From: Sacculina carcini
Taxonomy: Eukaryota > Arthropoda > Thecostraca > Sacculinidae
Reading direction: 5' to 3'
Assembly: GCA_916048095.2 (NCBI GenBank)
Contig: OU696585.1
Span: 4,712,145-4,776,144 of the forward strand
DNA length: 64,000 nt
Below are positions 35,399-47,054 of the stretch, piece after piece. The notes below the pieces were generated by a model. The model did not search any database. It worked only from the letters and a program-made list of their open reading frames with translations, and was not told the origin of the DNA. Each line of letters opens with the position of its first letter. Position 1 is the first letter of the stretch. The position numbers were made by a program, and so were the translations under genes.

Positions 35399-35962
35399 AC
35401 AACAACAACAACAACAACAACAACGTGTATTTGCTATAGCGCCGGTAAAACACAAGCGCGAAAAAGGGAAAACATCAATTGAGATAAAACGACAATTGTA
35501 AAGAATATGGGAGAAATGAGCAAGTAAAAAAAAGAGAAGTCACAAAACAACCAAAATTGGTAAATAGCAAGCACAAGCACAAAGGGCACAGTTCCAAAAA
35601 ATCAAGTGGTATGTTCGAACAATAAAATCGACATAGAATTATTACAGAGAACATTCACAATAGAATAAATAAAGCAGAAAGGAAGGAAAGGAAGCAGTAA
35701 CTGTGCTCAAGACAGGGAAAAATAAGACAACGAGAATTGAAACAATCATGAAACGGAGAAATAGTTCAAACAATATCACAGAGAGGCGAAAGGAGAGAGA
35801 GAGTGAGAGAGGGGATCAAATGAAATGTCAAAAAGGTACAGGCGAAGCCGATGGCGGAATGACCGAAATGAAGAGGCGCGGGTGATATGAGAGGGAAGAG
35901 AATTATACAAGCGAGGGGCGTAAAAGAAGAACGATTTAGAGGACCAGGAAGATTCATTAGAT
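35399..35962 (-). mobile_element. CR1/L2-like LINE 3' fragment inserted in the Penelope-like element
   Basis: Begins with a CAA run (the tail of a minus-strand element) and codes SWSSKSFFFYAPRLYNSLPS, like the end of the LINE at 1787-3300 but diverged. The short target repeat GGAAAC lies on both sides. Confidence 0.8.
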
Positions 35963-36944
35963 GCACGAGGAAACGCTACATCGATGATATCTTTGTTGTG
36001 TGGTACGACGACATTGATCCTCAACATCTTCTTGAAGTCGCCAATTCTGTCTGTTCCTCCATACAATTCACAATGTTTCATCAGACAAATCCCTCCCATT
36101 CTTGGACTGCAAAGTGAAATACGATGGTGATCAATTCACAAGTGAACTTTATATGAAGCCGTTTCACAGTGGCTCTATTATGAACTGGCATTCCCATGGA
36201 CCTAGGCAAGCAAAACATTCAGTTGCACATGGTGAATTTGTGAGGGCTTGTAGGAGGTCGATAACACCACAGGATATGAGCATATCGCTTGGCGAAGTAA
36301 AACAGCGTTTGAAACAAAATAACTACCCCATCATGCTATAAGACAAATTGAAAAACGAGCCATCGAGTCAGAACGAAAACAAAAGAGAAATTTAGACAAG
36401 AATCTCTATTATTTGAAAATGACATTTCTCGGGGAAGCGCACAAACGTCAATGTAAGGCTCTTCTAAGACGCACAGGATTGTCTGATAAGGTTCGGGTAT
36501 GGTTATATGCTGGTCGACCTCTAAAAAGTATCTTTGGACCTCCAAAAGAAAAGCTTGGTTGCCCAGAAAAATGTAACACATGCCATATGTCTAACAAAAA
36601 GCAACAGTGCTGGAAAAAGCACTTAATCTACAAAATCGAATGTGGCATGTGTCATAAAATATACATTGGGGAAACGGCCCGACCTATCAAAACTAGAATC
36701 ATAGAGCACACTAATCCTAAACTTAATAGTGCAGTCGTACAACATTTCAGAGAGGAACATCAGACGAACCCCGCAAGGATCAAATGGTCAATAATACATG
36801 AAGGTCTGAGAGATCACATCCAGAGAAAATACGTTGAGGCCGCATATATACGGGAAGTGGAACCCAGTAAATTGATGAACGGCTGCAGAGGAGTTGATCT
36901 CAACTGCAAGTTTTGAGACAACAGAGTATATCCTTAAATTATAT

Positions 36945-36947
36945 TTG

Positions 36948-37013
<66 letters not shown>

Positions 37014-37020
37014 TATACGA

Positions 37021-37073
<53 letters not shown>

Positions 37074-37090
37074 TGTATATATATATATAT
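36945..37090. repeat. (AT)n microsatellite blocks
   Basis: Several pure AT runs just after the GIY-YIG frame; a further block lies at 37267-37310. Confidence 0.95.
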
Positions 37091-37679
37091 ATATATTTAT
37101 GTCAGATATCCAATTAATGTATGATCACGTGTTTTAATATATTTTTGTGAATTTGGTTTCTTACAATGGTTGACGATGTGTTATCACTGCTTGATAAAGC
37201 CGTAAGGCGAAACGTTGTGGTAAAAAATACATACTTGTGTCTGAAGAAGTTCAACTTCACCTTATATCATATATATATATATGTATATATACACATATAT
37301 ATATATATATATGAAGTTGGTGTAGCCAGGCAGAATATTCTCTCTCAAATAAACGAGATTGAAATCGATTACGCATTCGCAGTTGACAAGTTTTTTCCGC
37401 GTTGCCTCAATTTCAATTCAATTCAAACAATATATTTGCAATCCACATCTGGTTTTTCGTGCAAACATTTACATTTGTGAACATGGTCGAAATCACGTGT
37501 AAAAAATGGCATAAGTTATAAAGAATTTGGCATCATCGTTTTATAGTTATACAGATAAAATCTATTGAAAATTTGTATAAAAATATATATCAATAAATGA
37601 AAAAAATAAAATATAATAATCGAAAACTATACAATAAAACAACAGCTTGCATGTAAGACTAGTCTAGCTAACAAACAAG

Positions 37680-38075
37680 AGACCGGAATAGTTTGGAGTG
37701 ACTGGATATTGTGACGAAATTAAAGCTGTTTGTTATAGGTTTTTGCTGCTCTTGTGCGGAAAAGCGATGATGTGCGCTCAAGTCTGTATCGCGGTATTTC
37801 CAGACTCCCCCGATTCGTTGCTCTTGTGGACTTGCACGAGACCGAGTTGCAAAAGGTGAACATATCGGCAAGGATGCGCGGCGATAGTGGCTCGATATTT
37901 CTTGCGAGTTGTTGGTCGCTTTTCAAGTCTTTTCAGCAACTGACCGATATTATGTTGGCGTAACATTTCGGAGTTCACCATCTCCATTCTCACACACTGG
38001 TAGAGAGTTAAATGATGGTAATTATTTCTCGAGACGTCTTTCGGCTAACATTATTCATCTTCAGGAGTTAAAATA
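37680..38075 (-). mobile_element. Penelope-like 5'-end fragments with hammerhead-like motifs
   Basis: On the minus strand, GGAGATGGTGAACTCC then GAAATGTTACGCC (about 37935-37985) and CCTGAAGATG...GCCGAAAGACGTC (about 38025-38075) resemble the terminal ribozyme-like segments of the other Penelope-like copies. Short coding frame QLLKRLEKRPTTRKK follows. Confidence 0.5.
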
Positions 38076-38488
38076 AGCAGAAATAAAATATACAGTTCTA
38101 AAATACAATACAAAGCGTGAAATCGTTAAACACGTGCTTAAATATCCAGGATACTTTTGATCCCACATAAGTTATTATCTAATTTCTTTTTTAATTCAAC
38201 CACCGATCGACTGCAACAGGAGCCAACCCAGGTGGATTCATCATCATGTATTTGCCAAACCCAACATTTGCCAAACACAAGCATTCACACACAAAATACC
38301 AGATAATTTGCAATGTTAGGATGGCTGGGCATAAGAAGCCTGGAGGCTTGTACTGCCCTTTTCCAACATACCATATACATTAACATATATACACATATGC
38401 ATAATATATACAACTAATAATACAAATGAAAGCTTTTTGATCATATCACAATGTTAAGATATTCCCATACGCATAAGCAACATGTGTA

Positions 38489-39405
38489 TCAATCATAAGT
38501 TTGAATATATTGTGTTCTTACTATTTTCTTGAAAGCTGACATCGATTGGGACATTTTGATGAGACTTGCTAATTGGTTCCAAAGTCGGATTCCTTGATGG
38601 AAAAGTGTCAGGTCTCTTGTTTTTGTGCGTGCAAAAGGAACCGCAAATTTGTCCACATGCCTGGGATTTACTTCGAAGTTATTTTGTATATTCTTCGGAA
38701 GACGAGTTTTGAATGCATTGAACATTTTCATTAAAGTATTGTATCTGATCAGGTCGTCAAGTTTCATAATGTTCAGTTTTTTTAACAATGGAGTGGAACG
38801 CCCATGTAAGTGCTTATTCGTTATTATTCTCAATGATCTTCTTTGGGCGATTCTTATTGGTTCCAAGTTTGTTTTGAACGTATTTCCCCTTGTTTCGCAA
38901 AAGTATTGCATATGTGGTTTAAACAGCGTGTTGTATAACTGTATATGAATTTTTTTATCGAATATATTTCTAGTTTTACTCAATATAAAACTAATATTGC
39001 TCAGATGGGAAGACACTTCATGTATTTGTTCTTTCCCGTTCAGACAGCTGTCAAGAATGACTCCTAGACATTTTGATTTTTCACTCTTCTCTATAACTGA
39101 GCTCCCTAATTTTACGGTACCGACTTGACAGCGAGTCCTTATATCAAATAATACATAACAGGATTTTGCAATATTCACTGTGACTTTATTGGATATGAAC
39201 CAATTGTGTATGATTGCTACTTCTGAGTGGATTTTCCGTACAAATTATTGGCACATTTGTCCTTGAAAACTAAATTTGTATCGTCAGCGAATACTATTAT
39301 CTTGCAATTTTTTGCCACACTGAAGATATCATTTATATATATCAAGAAGAGATTAGGACATAATACAGAACCCTGGGGCACTCCACATTGTATTGGATTA
39401 TCGCT
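38489..39405 (-). mobile_element. LINE reverse-transcriptase C-terminal part
   Basis: Minus-strand frames hold [20 protein letters not shown], the catalytic [11 protein letters not shown], then (after a stop) VNIAKSCYVLFD, KCLGVILDSCLNGKEQIHE and the end GIRLWNQLASLIKMSQSM. A non-LTR element of another family than those at 1787 or 12134. Its 5' side joins the GC-rich segment at 39407. Confidence 0.88.
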
Positions 39406-39406
39406 C

Positions 39407-39735
39407 CTTATTGTTGCAGTCGTTCCCCCCATTCTTGCCAAGCTACCTCTCATCTCCATCACACTCCCGCCGCCATCCATCCCCACACCCGAGCCAACGC
39501 GCCCCGACACGGCACACATCCCCCGCCCAACAACGGGAGGGCTCGGTGAGTTGGCAGAATACCGTTTTCCTCGAGCGGTATATATCACCCAGCTGAAGCC
39601 GACGCTGAATATACAGCTCGAGGAAAACGGTATTCTGCCAACTCACCGAGCCCCCCCCCCCCCCCCGTTGGAGCGAAACTTGACGCGCCCCTGCGACAGC
39701 CAGCCAACACCACTTTCACACCTACCAGACAATGG
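39407..39735. repeat. GC-rich segment with perfect hairpin and C16 run
   Basis: Arms 39540-39577 and 39618-39655 (GGCTCGGTGAGTTGGCAGAA and its reverse complement on the other side) enclose a spacer of about 40 bases. A run of about 16 C follows at 39653. Much of 39407-39540 matches 61050-61200 in reverse orientation. Confidence 0.85.
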
Positions 39736-39812
39736 CACCTAGGAGTGACACCTGCTCAATGACATAGCCACATGAAATAGCCTGTGAATTATCGTTTGAA
39801 TTTTTGTAGTGA

Positions 39813-39998
39813 TTGTATGTTGGTATTTGCGTTGTTATTGTGTTCTCATGTGATTTGTGTCTGATGATGGAGTCTGGTAACTCCGAAACGTTACGTAATA
39901 TAGGGAAGTTGTTGAGTTGTCTGAATAGAAACGATCAGAAATTGGCTATAGACATGGAATCGACCAAAAAGAGAATCGCTAAATGTGAAAGAGATATT
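39813..39998 (+). mobile_element. Penelope-like element 5' fragment
   Basis: Codes MMESGNSETLRNIGKLLSCL and KKRIAKCERDIA, related to the fragment at 15430-15683. It ends abruptly at the 3' end of the minus-strand LINE starting at 39999. It contains the best hammerhead-like sequence of the window. Confidence 0.7.
39854..39904 (+). ncRNA. Hammerhead-ribozyme-like motif
   Basis: Core CTGATGA (39861-39867), one extra T, a 5-bp stem GGAGT/ACTCC with 6-base loop, GAAA (39885-39888), then a 3-bp stem III (ACG/CGT with loop TTA) and A as the base before the cleavage point. Stem I can form with 7 pairs (several G-U). Penelope-like elements are known to carry such ribozymes in their terminal repeats. 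The extra T departs from the consensus. Confidence 0.45.
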
Positions 39999-42055
39999 GC
40001 TCACAGTCAATTCCGTTCTTTCAGTAGCATTTAATTTACTTTGGCCTTGAATTTGTTCAAATTGTTCTGCGAGAAAGCCTCCTCCTTCAACGTGTTCCAA
40101 GTAGCCAGAGTGGCCGGAAGAAAGCAAAGTAGCAAAGTAGATAGCTTTGTACGACAACGAATTGGAGCCATGCACTGGGAATGTTGTTTGGATGTAAACT
40201 GTGTGCTTATTGCTGCCACAAAATCATCAGGAAGTGACTTGGTCATCGGATGATGGTCATTGTGCTTGATCTGGTACAGCATGCACACGCTGCTGACCTT
40301 TCGACGATGGCAAAGATCACCAAGAACCAAGTCACCACAGAGGAACTTGCAAGTTCTAACAACTCTGTTGATGAGATTGAGGTGACAATCCACAGCAGAA
40401 GACCACACGGGGGCGCAGTACTCAAAAATTGGCAAAATGAAACAGCGAAACCATCTTTTGGAGATTGTGCTACCGAACATCCGATATGCATTTCTTATAA
40501 TTACCAGTTTCCGCGATGCCGAACAAACTAGCTTCCGAATGTGACTTTCATATGTCAGTTTTGAGTCTACATGTACTCCCAATATTCACGTCCATCCAAC
40601 TTTCTATCCAACATCACACACGCTGAAATGGGCGTCATTTATGAGGATAGCTATATGTGAAGGTTGAACGGTACCTGACCTAGAAGCCAACAAGCTTTTA
40701 GATTTCGAAGTGCTCAGCATCATATTCCACCTCTCACACCACTTCAGGACGCTGCTGAGATCGTCGTTGACCGTTTGACGCACCTGTGGTCTGTCCGAAG
40801 GACATGAAATTACAGCCATCAAGGTGATATCATCAGCATATCCACATACAGGGTTGCGTGTGGTTGTGTACAGGTCAGCGGTGTAAATGTTGAACAAAAT
40901 AGGACCCAACACACTTCCCTGCGGGACACCGGACCCACTGCTCTGCCAGCCACTGTATGCTCCATCGATGGAAACGCGTTGTACGTGATTGGAAAGAAAT
41001 TGATGCAAGACACTCAGCAAGCGGCCGCCGACACCAATGTTTCTCAGTTTTTGCAACAAGCCCTGGTGGCTCACACGGTCAAATGCTGCCGAGAAATCCA
41101 ACTGCACAATCCAGGCTTCTCTGCCTTTGTCTAGCGGCTAGACAAAGGCAGACTCTAGACTCTAGACTCTAGCCCTTGCTGGAGCTTGTGCGTAATAGTA
41201 AGCAGAGCGTCAGTCGTGCTGAATTGTTTGCGATATGCAAATTAGTTTTCCGGCAGCAGTTTGTTGCTCTCCAGGTACTTGGACAGTCAGGAAGATATCA
41301 AGTGCTCGAATATTTTGGACAAAATCGGCGTAATTGATATCGGGCGGTGGTTTGCAGCATCAGCTGAATTGCTTCCTTTTGGTATCGGCGTGATATTCGC
41401 AACCCGCCAACAGGATGGAAACGAACCAGTCTTCATCAAGCGCCTAAAATAGCACTGAGATTCGGAGCTAGAGTATCTGTGGACTCCGTTGTGTAGTTGT
41501 TAGTACACCCGCCTCACAAGCGAGAGGTCCGTGATTCGAAACCCGGCGGAGCAGAATTTCACTAGGCGAATTCTACAATCCCACAGCCCCTGTCCACCCA
41601 GCAGAAAATTATGGTACCAGATATCAGTCATGAGTTGTGCCATGCATTCTGGGGAGATAACCCTCTCTAATACGTCTTACGTCTTTGTGGCACCCTAGCG
41701 TGGAGAGGGTCGGTTCTGCGGTGGCAGCGAGCTGCGCGGGGCACACCTGCGTGTTCATAAGCTTCGGCTTCTTCCCGTGTAGCAGCTGTCACTTAGGCAT
41801 TTAATCTTTATTTAATCTGCCGTGTTCTTGAAAAATAGCGGAAACATACTCAGAGGTTCTGTTCCTCCATGGGCATCAAGATCTTTCATGAGATTCGCCA
41901 CTTCTTTTGGTCGGAAGGCAATGCCTTTGATTTTCGGGGCGAGGACTTGGACTTCAGGAGAGAAATCGCTCCATCCTTGGTGTTAACCCGAACAGCTCGT
42001 CTGAGTCTTCAACCACTTTCTGAAGAGTTGCAGTCAGGGTCGATGTGTTTTATGT
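39999..42055 (-). mobile_element. LINE with reverse transcriptase, 3' coding half, split by a SINE
   Basis: Minus-strand frames: [40 protein letters not shown] and the catalytic GYADDITLMAVIS (40604-41107), then LGVHVDSKLTYESH and the end KRWFRCFILPIFEYCAPVWS (40031-40582). Degenerate upstream RT sequence continues to about 42050 with the SINE at 41481-41815 inside. Three further copies of its 3' end carry minisatellite tails (8140, 32690 and 48770); this copy has none. Confidence 0.85.
41481..41815 (+). mobile_element. SINE copy 4 (plus), full length, tRNA-like head
   Basis: The first 74 bases resemble a Val tRNA: A-box GTTGTGTAGTTGTTAG, anticodon-arm-like GCCTCACAAGCG and B-box GTGATTCGAAACCC. 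The body contains GGAGAGGGTCGGTTCTGCGG and the element ends near CTTAGGCATTTAATC. It sits inside the minus-strand LINE. Confidence 0.85.
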
Positions 42056-43739
42056 AAAAAAAACACCCGACTCATGTGCGAGAAGTGCAGAAATAGACTG
42101 CATAAAGTTTGCAGTGCAAAATATGTCTTTCCCAATTGAGTGTTTTATCTGTATATTAATGTATTTTCGAGTATTTTCTTTTATAATTTCGTATATATAG
42201 CTTCTAGGCACTTGGATTCACTTTCATTCGGCATAAATTTATCAGACGTGAAGAAAAATGCGTATAATACAAATCATAACAAAAACACCCGATTTTGTGT
42301 ACCAGAAGGCACCAACGTTCCCATTTTGGTAACATGCAAAAAATGATCAGTTTTGCTGCCCCGATTTTGACGGACAAATTTGGGATTGAAAAGTGTACGG
42401 CATGTTGCCGTTGTAATTTGACATGTTGATTCTGAATATTTGTAGGTTTTGAATAACTATATATTTACTCTATTTGAAGTGCATGTGCTCTTGATTTCTC
42501 TGTTTCACGATTGTCTTGATTTCTTCTCATGATGAGCATCCCGAACATAGGAGTAGTTGTCAACGAAACTATTCAACTCACAGGCTTGGCAAGACAATAT
42601 ATCATGCTGAATATGATAATTTTCAGGGGCGATTGTTTAGTTCGAAAGCATTTGTCACCAATGTAAAAGTATGTTTGCTAAGGTATGTACCGATATGCAG
42701 TTTAATGAAAAGACTAATCAAGATACGTAGAGTGACCCACTAAGCTCAAGCTCATCTCTACATAACATGCTCGGAATCAGATACAAATTAACCTGCAAGC
42801 ACTTTCGATTAATGCAAAATAAATTATTTTAAAAAGAGTCAAACAAGAACGATGACAAACTCCGATTCTTTCATGGGTCGTAAATACCAATAAAATGTAT
42901 CAATACCAAGATAATGTTTTCCAGAAAATATTTTTAATTTAAATGAACCATTAACATTTTGATTCATGTTGATATAATACCGGTATGTTTCTAATTGATA
43001 ACTTTTTTGTTACGTTGTATGCTAGGTAACTTTTTTTCCTACGTTGTATTTTTGCTACGTTGTTTATACAGAAGTGTTGATATGAGAGGTAGGCTGTTAG
43101 TACGCGTGCTCGTATCTTGAGTGACATCACTCGTTGCCTGAATACCATCACTATCAGTGCGCGAGCATTACAGGCCGGATATCTTAGTCGACGTGTCATT
43201 GGGTTCTGCATAAACACGTGCTATGTTGGGCTTAATCACATTTCTGGCTCGTATCGCACCTTATAACAAGCCATAATCTCGGTGTGCCTTAATTACACCG
43301 CGTATCAACTGTTATCGAGCCCAACATCCAAGGGACGATACGATGGATGTAAAATACGTATCACCATCGAGTCTTGTTTCATGTGTGCACATGGAACGGT
43401 TGCTTTGTGTAGTACTTTAATGTGTTCAATTTCGTCAAATCATCCGCGCAATTAATGAACGGATACAAATCTGTATTTGAACCTCTTGGCGCGATTTGGT
43501 CTGAAGTGATTCAAGCTTACAATCATTTACAATCATCCCGTGATTAATCAGCGTGCTATTGAATGGGTACACTGGGATAGCAAAAATTATGTTGAGTGAG
43601 TCCACGGTCTCGATACATGTCCAATTATAATTGGATTCGCCGATTGATAATTATTAATCGGTGAATCATTGCCTGTGGTATTGTGTCTGGCATCGTAGGT
43701 TTTTGTATGTGTGTGTGTACAGGTGGCATAATTTTGTAT
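42056..43739. other. Intergenic, nothing recognised
   Basis: AT-rich, with short direct repeats of TACGTTGTAT near 43010-43060. No coding or repeat-family signal. The 43080-43350 part is less AT-rich. Confidence 0.4.
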
Positions 43740-44005
43740 TCTTTTTTACATATTACCTGTTTCCTACCAGAAATGAACTACGTTGATTATAATAAGTTTC
43801 ATAATTTCATTCAGCAGAGCAATTATTTGCAAATATAAAAGTACAAACACTGCAAATATTTACACAAATACTAGAAATATGCACACAAACTTAGTGTTCC
43901 TAATGAGACTACGAATAAAAGCGGGTCGCATTAATCAGAGTGGCAATCCTGACCAGAAAAACGGGGAATATTTTCGTGTAGGAAAAAAACGACTGAGGAA
44001 ATATA

Positions 44006-44445
44006 TTTAATTTCCAAAAGGTATTTGAACACAAATAACTACATCAAAGAAACCATCATCCATAAAACCAGTTCTAAAACCAGGTTACTAATGAAAAACC
44101 AATTAATTTGGTTCAACTTTCCTGATCTGCCGCCCAATTTTTTTCTTAATCTAATCGAGTGGAAATCCTGACCAGAAAAACGGGGAATATTTTCGTGTAG
44201 GAAAAAAACGACTGAGGAAATATATTTAATGTACAAAAAGGTATTTGAACACAAATAACTACATCAAAGAAACCATCATCCATAAAACCAGTTCTAAAAC
44301 CAGGTTACTAATGAAAAACCAATTAATTTGGTTCAACTTTCCTGATCTGCCGCCCAATTTTTTTCTTAATCTAATCGAGTGGAAATCCTGACCAGAAAAA
44401 CGGGGAATATTTTCGTGTAGGAAAAAAACGACTGAGGAAATATAT
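44006..44445. repeat. 220-bp tandem duplication
   Basis: Two adjacent copies with very high identity, period 220, for example CTACATCAAAGAAACCATCA at 44039 and 44259. Confidence 0.92.
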
Positions 44446-44462
44446 TTAATGTACAAAAAAGG

Positions 44463-45687
44463 TGTGGCGATTGGCTCGCCACGAAGCTACACTAGCACAC
44501 AGGACGAGTGTTCTGGACCGACTGTATTTAATACAAGAGGACGAAACGAACAGGTCACATATACAGACAAACATACAATTGGTCAAACACGAACACAATG
44601 ATGGTCAAACGCAACACGACACACAAACATACACATGGCTGCACAGGTCACTGCGCTTCTGGTAGGTACCGCCAGGTGGCGTGAGACGCAATTACACGTG
44701 GAGCACCACAGGACTCCCCCACCAGAAGCGGAGCGGTAATGGAGAAATCGGTGTCGATGAGTTCCTTTTTCGTTGAGGTCACCAATGAGTCGATGCGTCT
44801 GTGCGGTCTGGAGACATCGCCTCCGACGCTATGTGCGCGGCAAATATTTGTATGTCGTAAAGACATTGTATGTCGTTTTCGCTGGTACGGCTGCCGATGA
44901 GTGTCATCAGGCTCTGAATCTGCTCCATTTTGTTGACGCGTCGAGTTATTTGCCGACTCGGGCTGGGTGAATAGAGCGATCACTTGAGACCTGAGATCTG
45001 AATATGATCGGCTCTGGAGACATTCCTGCGTCAAACGACTAGTGACATATTTAGGCAGGGCAGACAGAACCTGAGACCATCTGGTTTCATTTGACGTTAT
45101 ACCAGCTATGATAAACTTGGCTTCAATGCATATAAACCATCCATTCACTGCAGTTTTATCAAACCGGGGTGGATCGATGGACGTGCCACATATATGGGAT
45201 GACATACCTGAAGTCGTAGGACTGTTCATAGCAGAGGCTGCAATCACGTCGGGGTCACCAAAATGTGGTGGCGTAGACCACATTGAATTTTAGAGTCAGA
45301 TGCACGACAACAGTATATTCTTATCACGGCAAATACCAGCAAACAATTGCCTGGTGACCGGAATTGTGCCGGGTTATATATGCTCGGTCACATGACCTTT
45401 CACACGGTCACGTGACCATTCACACGGTCATACTCACACACACGCTCACACGCAGTCAACAGTACAAGTGCATACACACAGACATACCAGTTAAGTAGAC
45501 ACATACATCCAGAACACACACAAGTGGCTGAAGACTAACTACACACAGACATACTATTCACTTGGCATACATATACACCAGACACGCATACAAACGGGCG
45601 AAACGTACACACACACAACATGACACACTAACACACGCTCGCAAACATACAAACGGCGACACACGAACATACAAAGTATGACGCCAC
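44463..45687 (-). mobile_element. Gypsy-type LTR retrotransposon remnant with gag
   Basis: The insertion begins TGTGGCG and ends CGCCACA, and the 4-bp AAGG lies on both sides. On the minus strand (45283 down to 44648) an open frame has RFDKTAVNGWFICIEAKFII and RWSQVLSALPKYVTSRLTQE, the start of a gypsy/Mag-like gag. Upstream of it a TATA-like CATATATAACCCGG (near 45375) may be the LTR promoter. No protease or polymerase remains, and the two ends are not alike enough to call paired LTRs. Confidence 0.7.
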
Positions 45688-46478
45688 AAAGGTATTTGAA
45701 CACAAATAATTGCATCAAAGAAACCATCATCCATAAAACCAGTTCTAAAATCAGGTTACTAATAAAAAACCAATTAATTTGGTTCAACTTTCCTTGATCT
45801 GCCGCCAATTCTTTTTTAAATCTGTACATCTACGAAAACCTTTTTAAAGAAAAATGGGAAAAAACCATGGTTTAAAAAACAGTTTAAATCAAGTGGATTA
45901 ACCAGCCGCTTATACGTACCAGCAGGCTACTTGCTATACAAAAGGTATTTGAACGCACATCAATCAAATCTATCTTCCATAGAGACTGTTCTAGAAAGCA
46001 TTGTTTCATTAAAAAAGCTTTAGTTTAAATGAACGTTTGTCAAAAAAACACTTGACCAACCAATTAACTTATCTTGTTCTGCTGTCAACATTTTGTGAAT
46101 CTGTACATTAATAAAACGAATTTAAAACCTATTTGAAAAACATCATTGCATTTTTTCATAAAAAACATGGTTTCTTTAAAAAAACACATGATTACTCAAT
46201 GAACTTCTTTTGTTCTGCTGACAGAGTATTTCAAATATCCATATAATTAAAACCATCTTTAAAAACATGGGTTTTATCAATGAAAAACCTAAACCATCGG
46301 ACCCGGATGCACTTTCAAACAGTCTCCTGAGGTATTTATTGATAAATATTTTTGTTTCTTATACTATTATCAAATTATGTTTTAAATAAGACACGTAAAG
46401 ATGTACAAAACGTCAATTAAATTCGATTCTATGTACCAAAATCCAGCATTCGATAACAATAGGGGCTAATTCTAAAAA

Positions 46479-46505
46479 ACGAACGCGCACTGTCACAGTG
46501 CGCGT
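46479..46505. repeat. Perfect 27-bp palindrome
   Basis: GAACGCGCACTGT, a single C, then its exact reverse complement. Confidence 0.95.
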
Positions 46506-46740
46506 TCATTGCACGGCAACGTAGCGCCCTCTTGAGGCACGCGGCTGAAATACAGGCCAATTGGCTTGAAAACTTGTTCAACTTCGGTTTTCGGGGCGAA
46601 TGTTGGCCAAGCCAATGATGGGCTTAGCCAACTGTTGGCAAAGCCAACAATTGGCCTCGTGTGACCACTCGACCAAGCCAACAGTTGGCTAATACCATTT
46701 GAATACCATTTGAATTTTGACTTAATCCAGGTGAATTCTT
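46506..46740. repeat. Cluster of TTGGC/GCCAA inverted words
   Basis: Between 46550 and 46692 there are at least eight TTGGC or GCCAA words, several as TTGGC-N3-GCCAA. They are palindromic elements, perhaps the ends of a decayed repeat. Confidence 0.7.
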
Positions 46741-47054
46741 GAATGTACAGATCATAAATATAGTGCTCGTATAATATACTGATGTTAAACATATTCTACA
46801 GCTTTTATATGACTGTATATGTTTTACCTATATATCTATTTATCAAATTTTAATCTAGTAATGTATCAAACATGTCAAATGTGGTCTGTTCGTCTTCACT
46901 CTCATCCTGACATGTTGAGCCGCTTCCCTCCTGCGGTAATCCACCGTCTCACTCTCTCTCCAGTATCTAAGGCCCACTTTCGCCTAATTCATTTCATTCC
47001 TCTTGCAATATTTCTCAAAATCATCATCGTCTCTCAGATCCCTCTAATATTTCT

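Larger units (their letters stand above)
33780..37270 (+). mobile_element. Penelope-like element with RT and GIY-YIG domains, interrupted
   Basis: Flanked by a direct repeat of about 83 bases (33780-33862 and 37188-37270). Coding order: an N-terminal region (33941-34243, QLCDINLFKAKKLEQ), then RT motifs STYILPKDHKEG, ASLDVKNLYGNIP and NGLSMGNAMAPQLA, then after a 560-base insertion the catalytic RYIDDIFVVWYDD, and finally (36413-36916) a GIY-YIG type endonuclease with LIYKIECGMCHKIYIGETARP and RIIEH. The order RT then GIY-YIG is that of Penelope-like elements. Stops at 34244 and 34793 and frame changes make it inactive; internal insertion splits the RT just before YIDD. Confidence 0.92.
43740..46475 (+). 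mobile_element. A-rich hAT-family copy, with internal 220-bp tandem duplication and an LTR-element insertion
   Basis: 43745-44460 and 45688-46475 align in order with 51755-52665 (GACCAGAAATGAACTACGTTG near the start, ATCCAGCATTCGATAACAAT near the end). Within it 44006-44225 is repeated at 44226-44445. The gag-bearing insertion lies between. Its own termini are not preserved. Confidence 0.75.

Noticed and set aside
41481-41554. Functional tRNA-Val gene
   Set aside because: Acceptor stem does not pair properly and the sequence continues into a repeated SINE body present in three other places.
46550-46692. NFI transcription-factor site array
   Set aside because: Half-site spacing is 3, not the 5 required by the NFI consensus.
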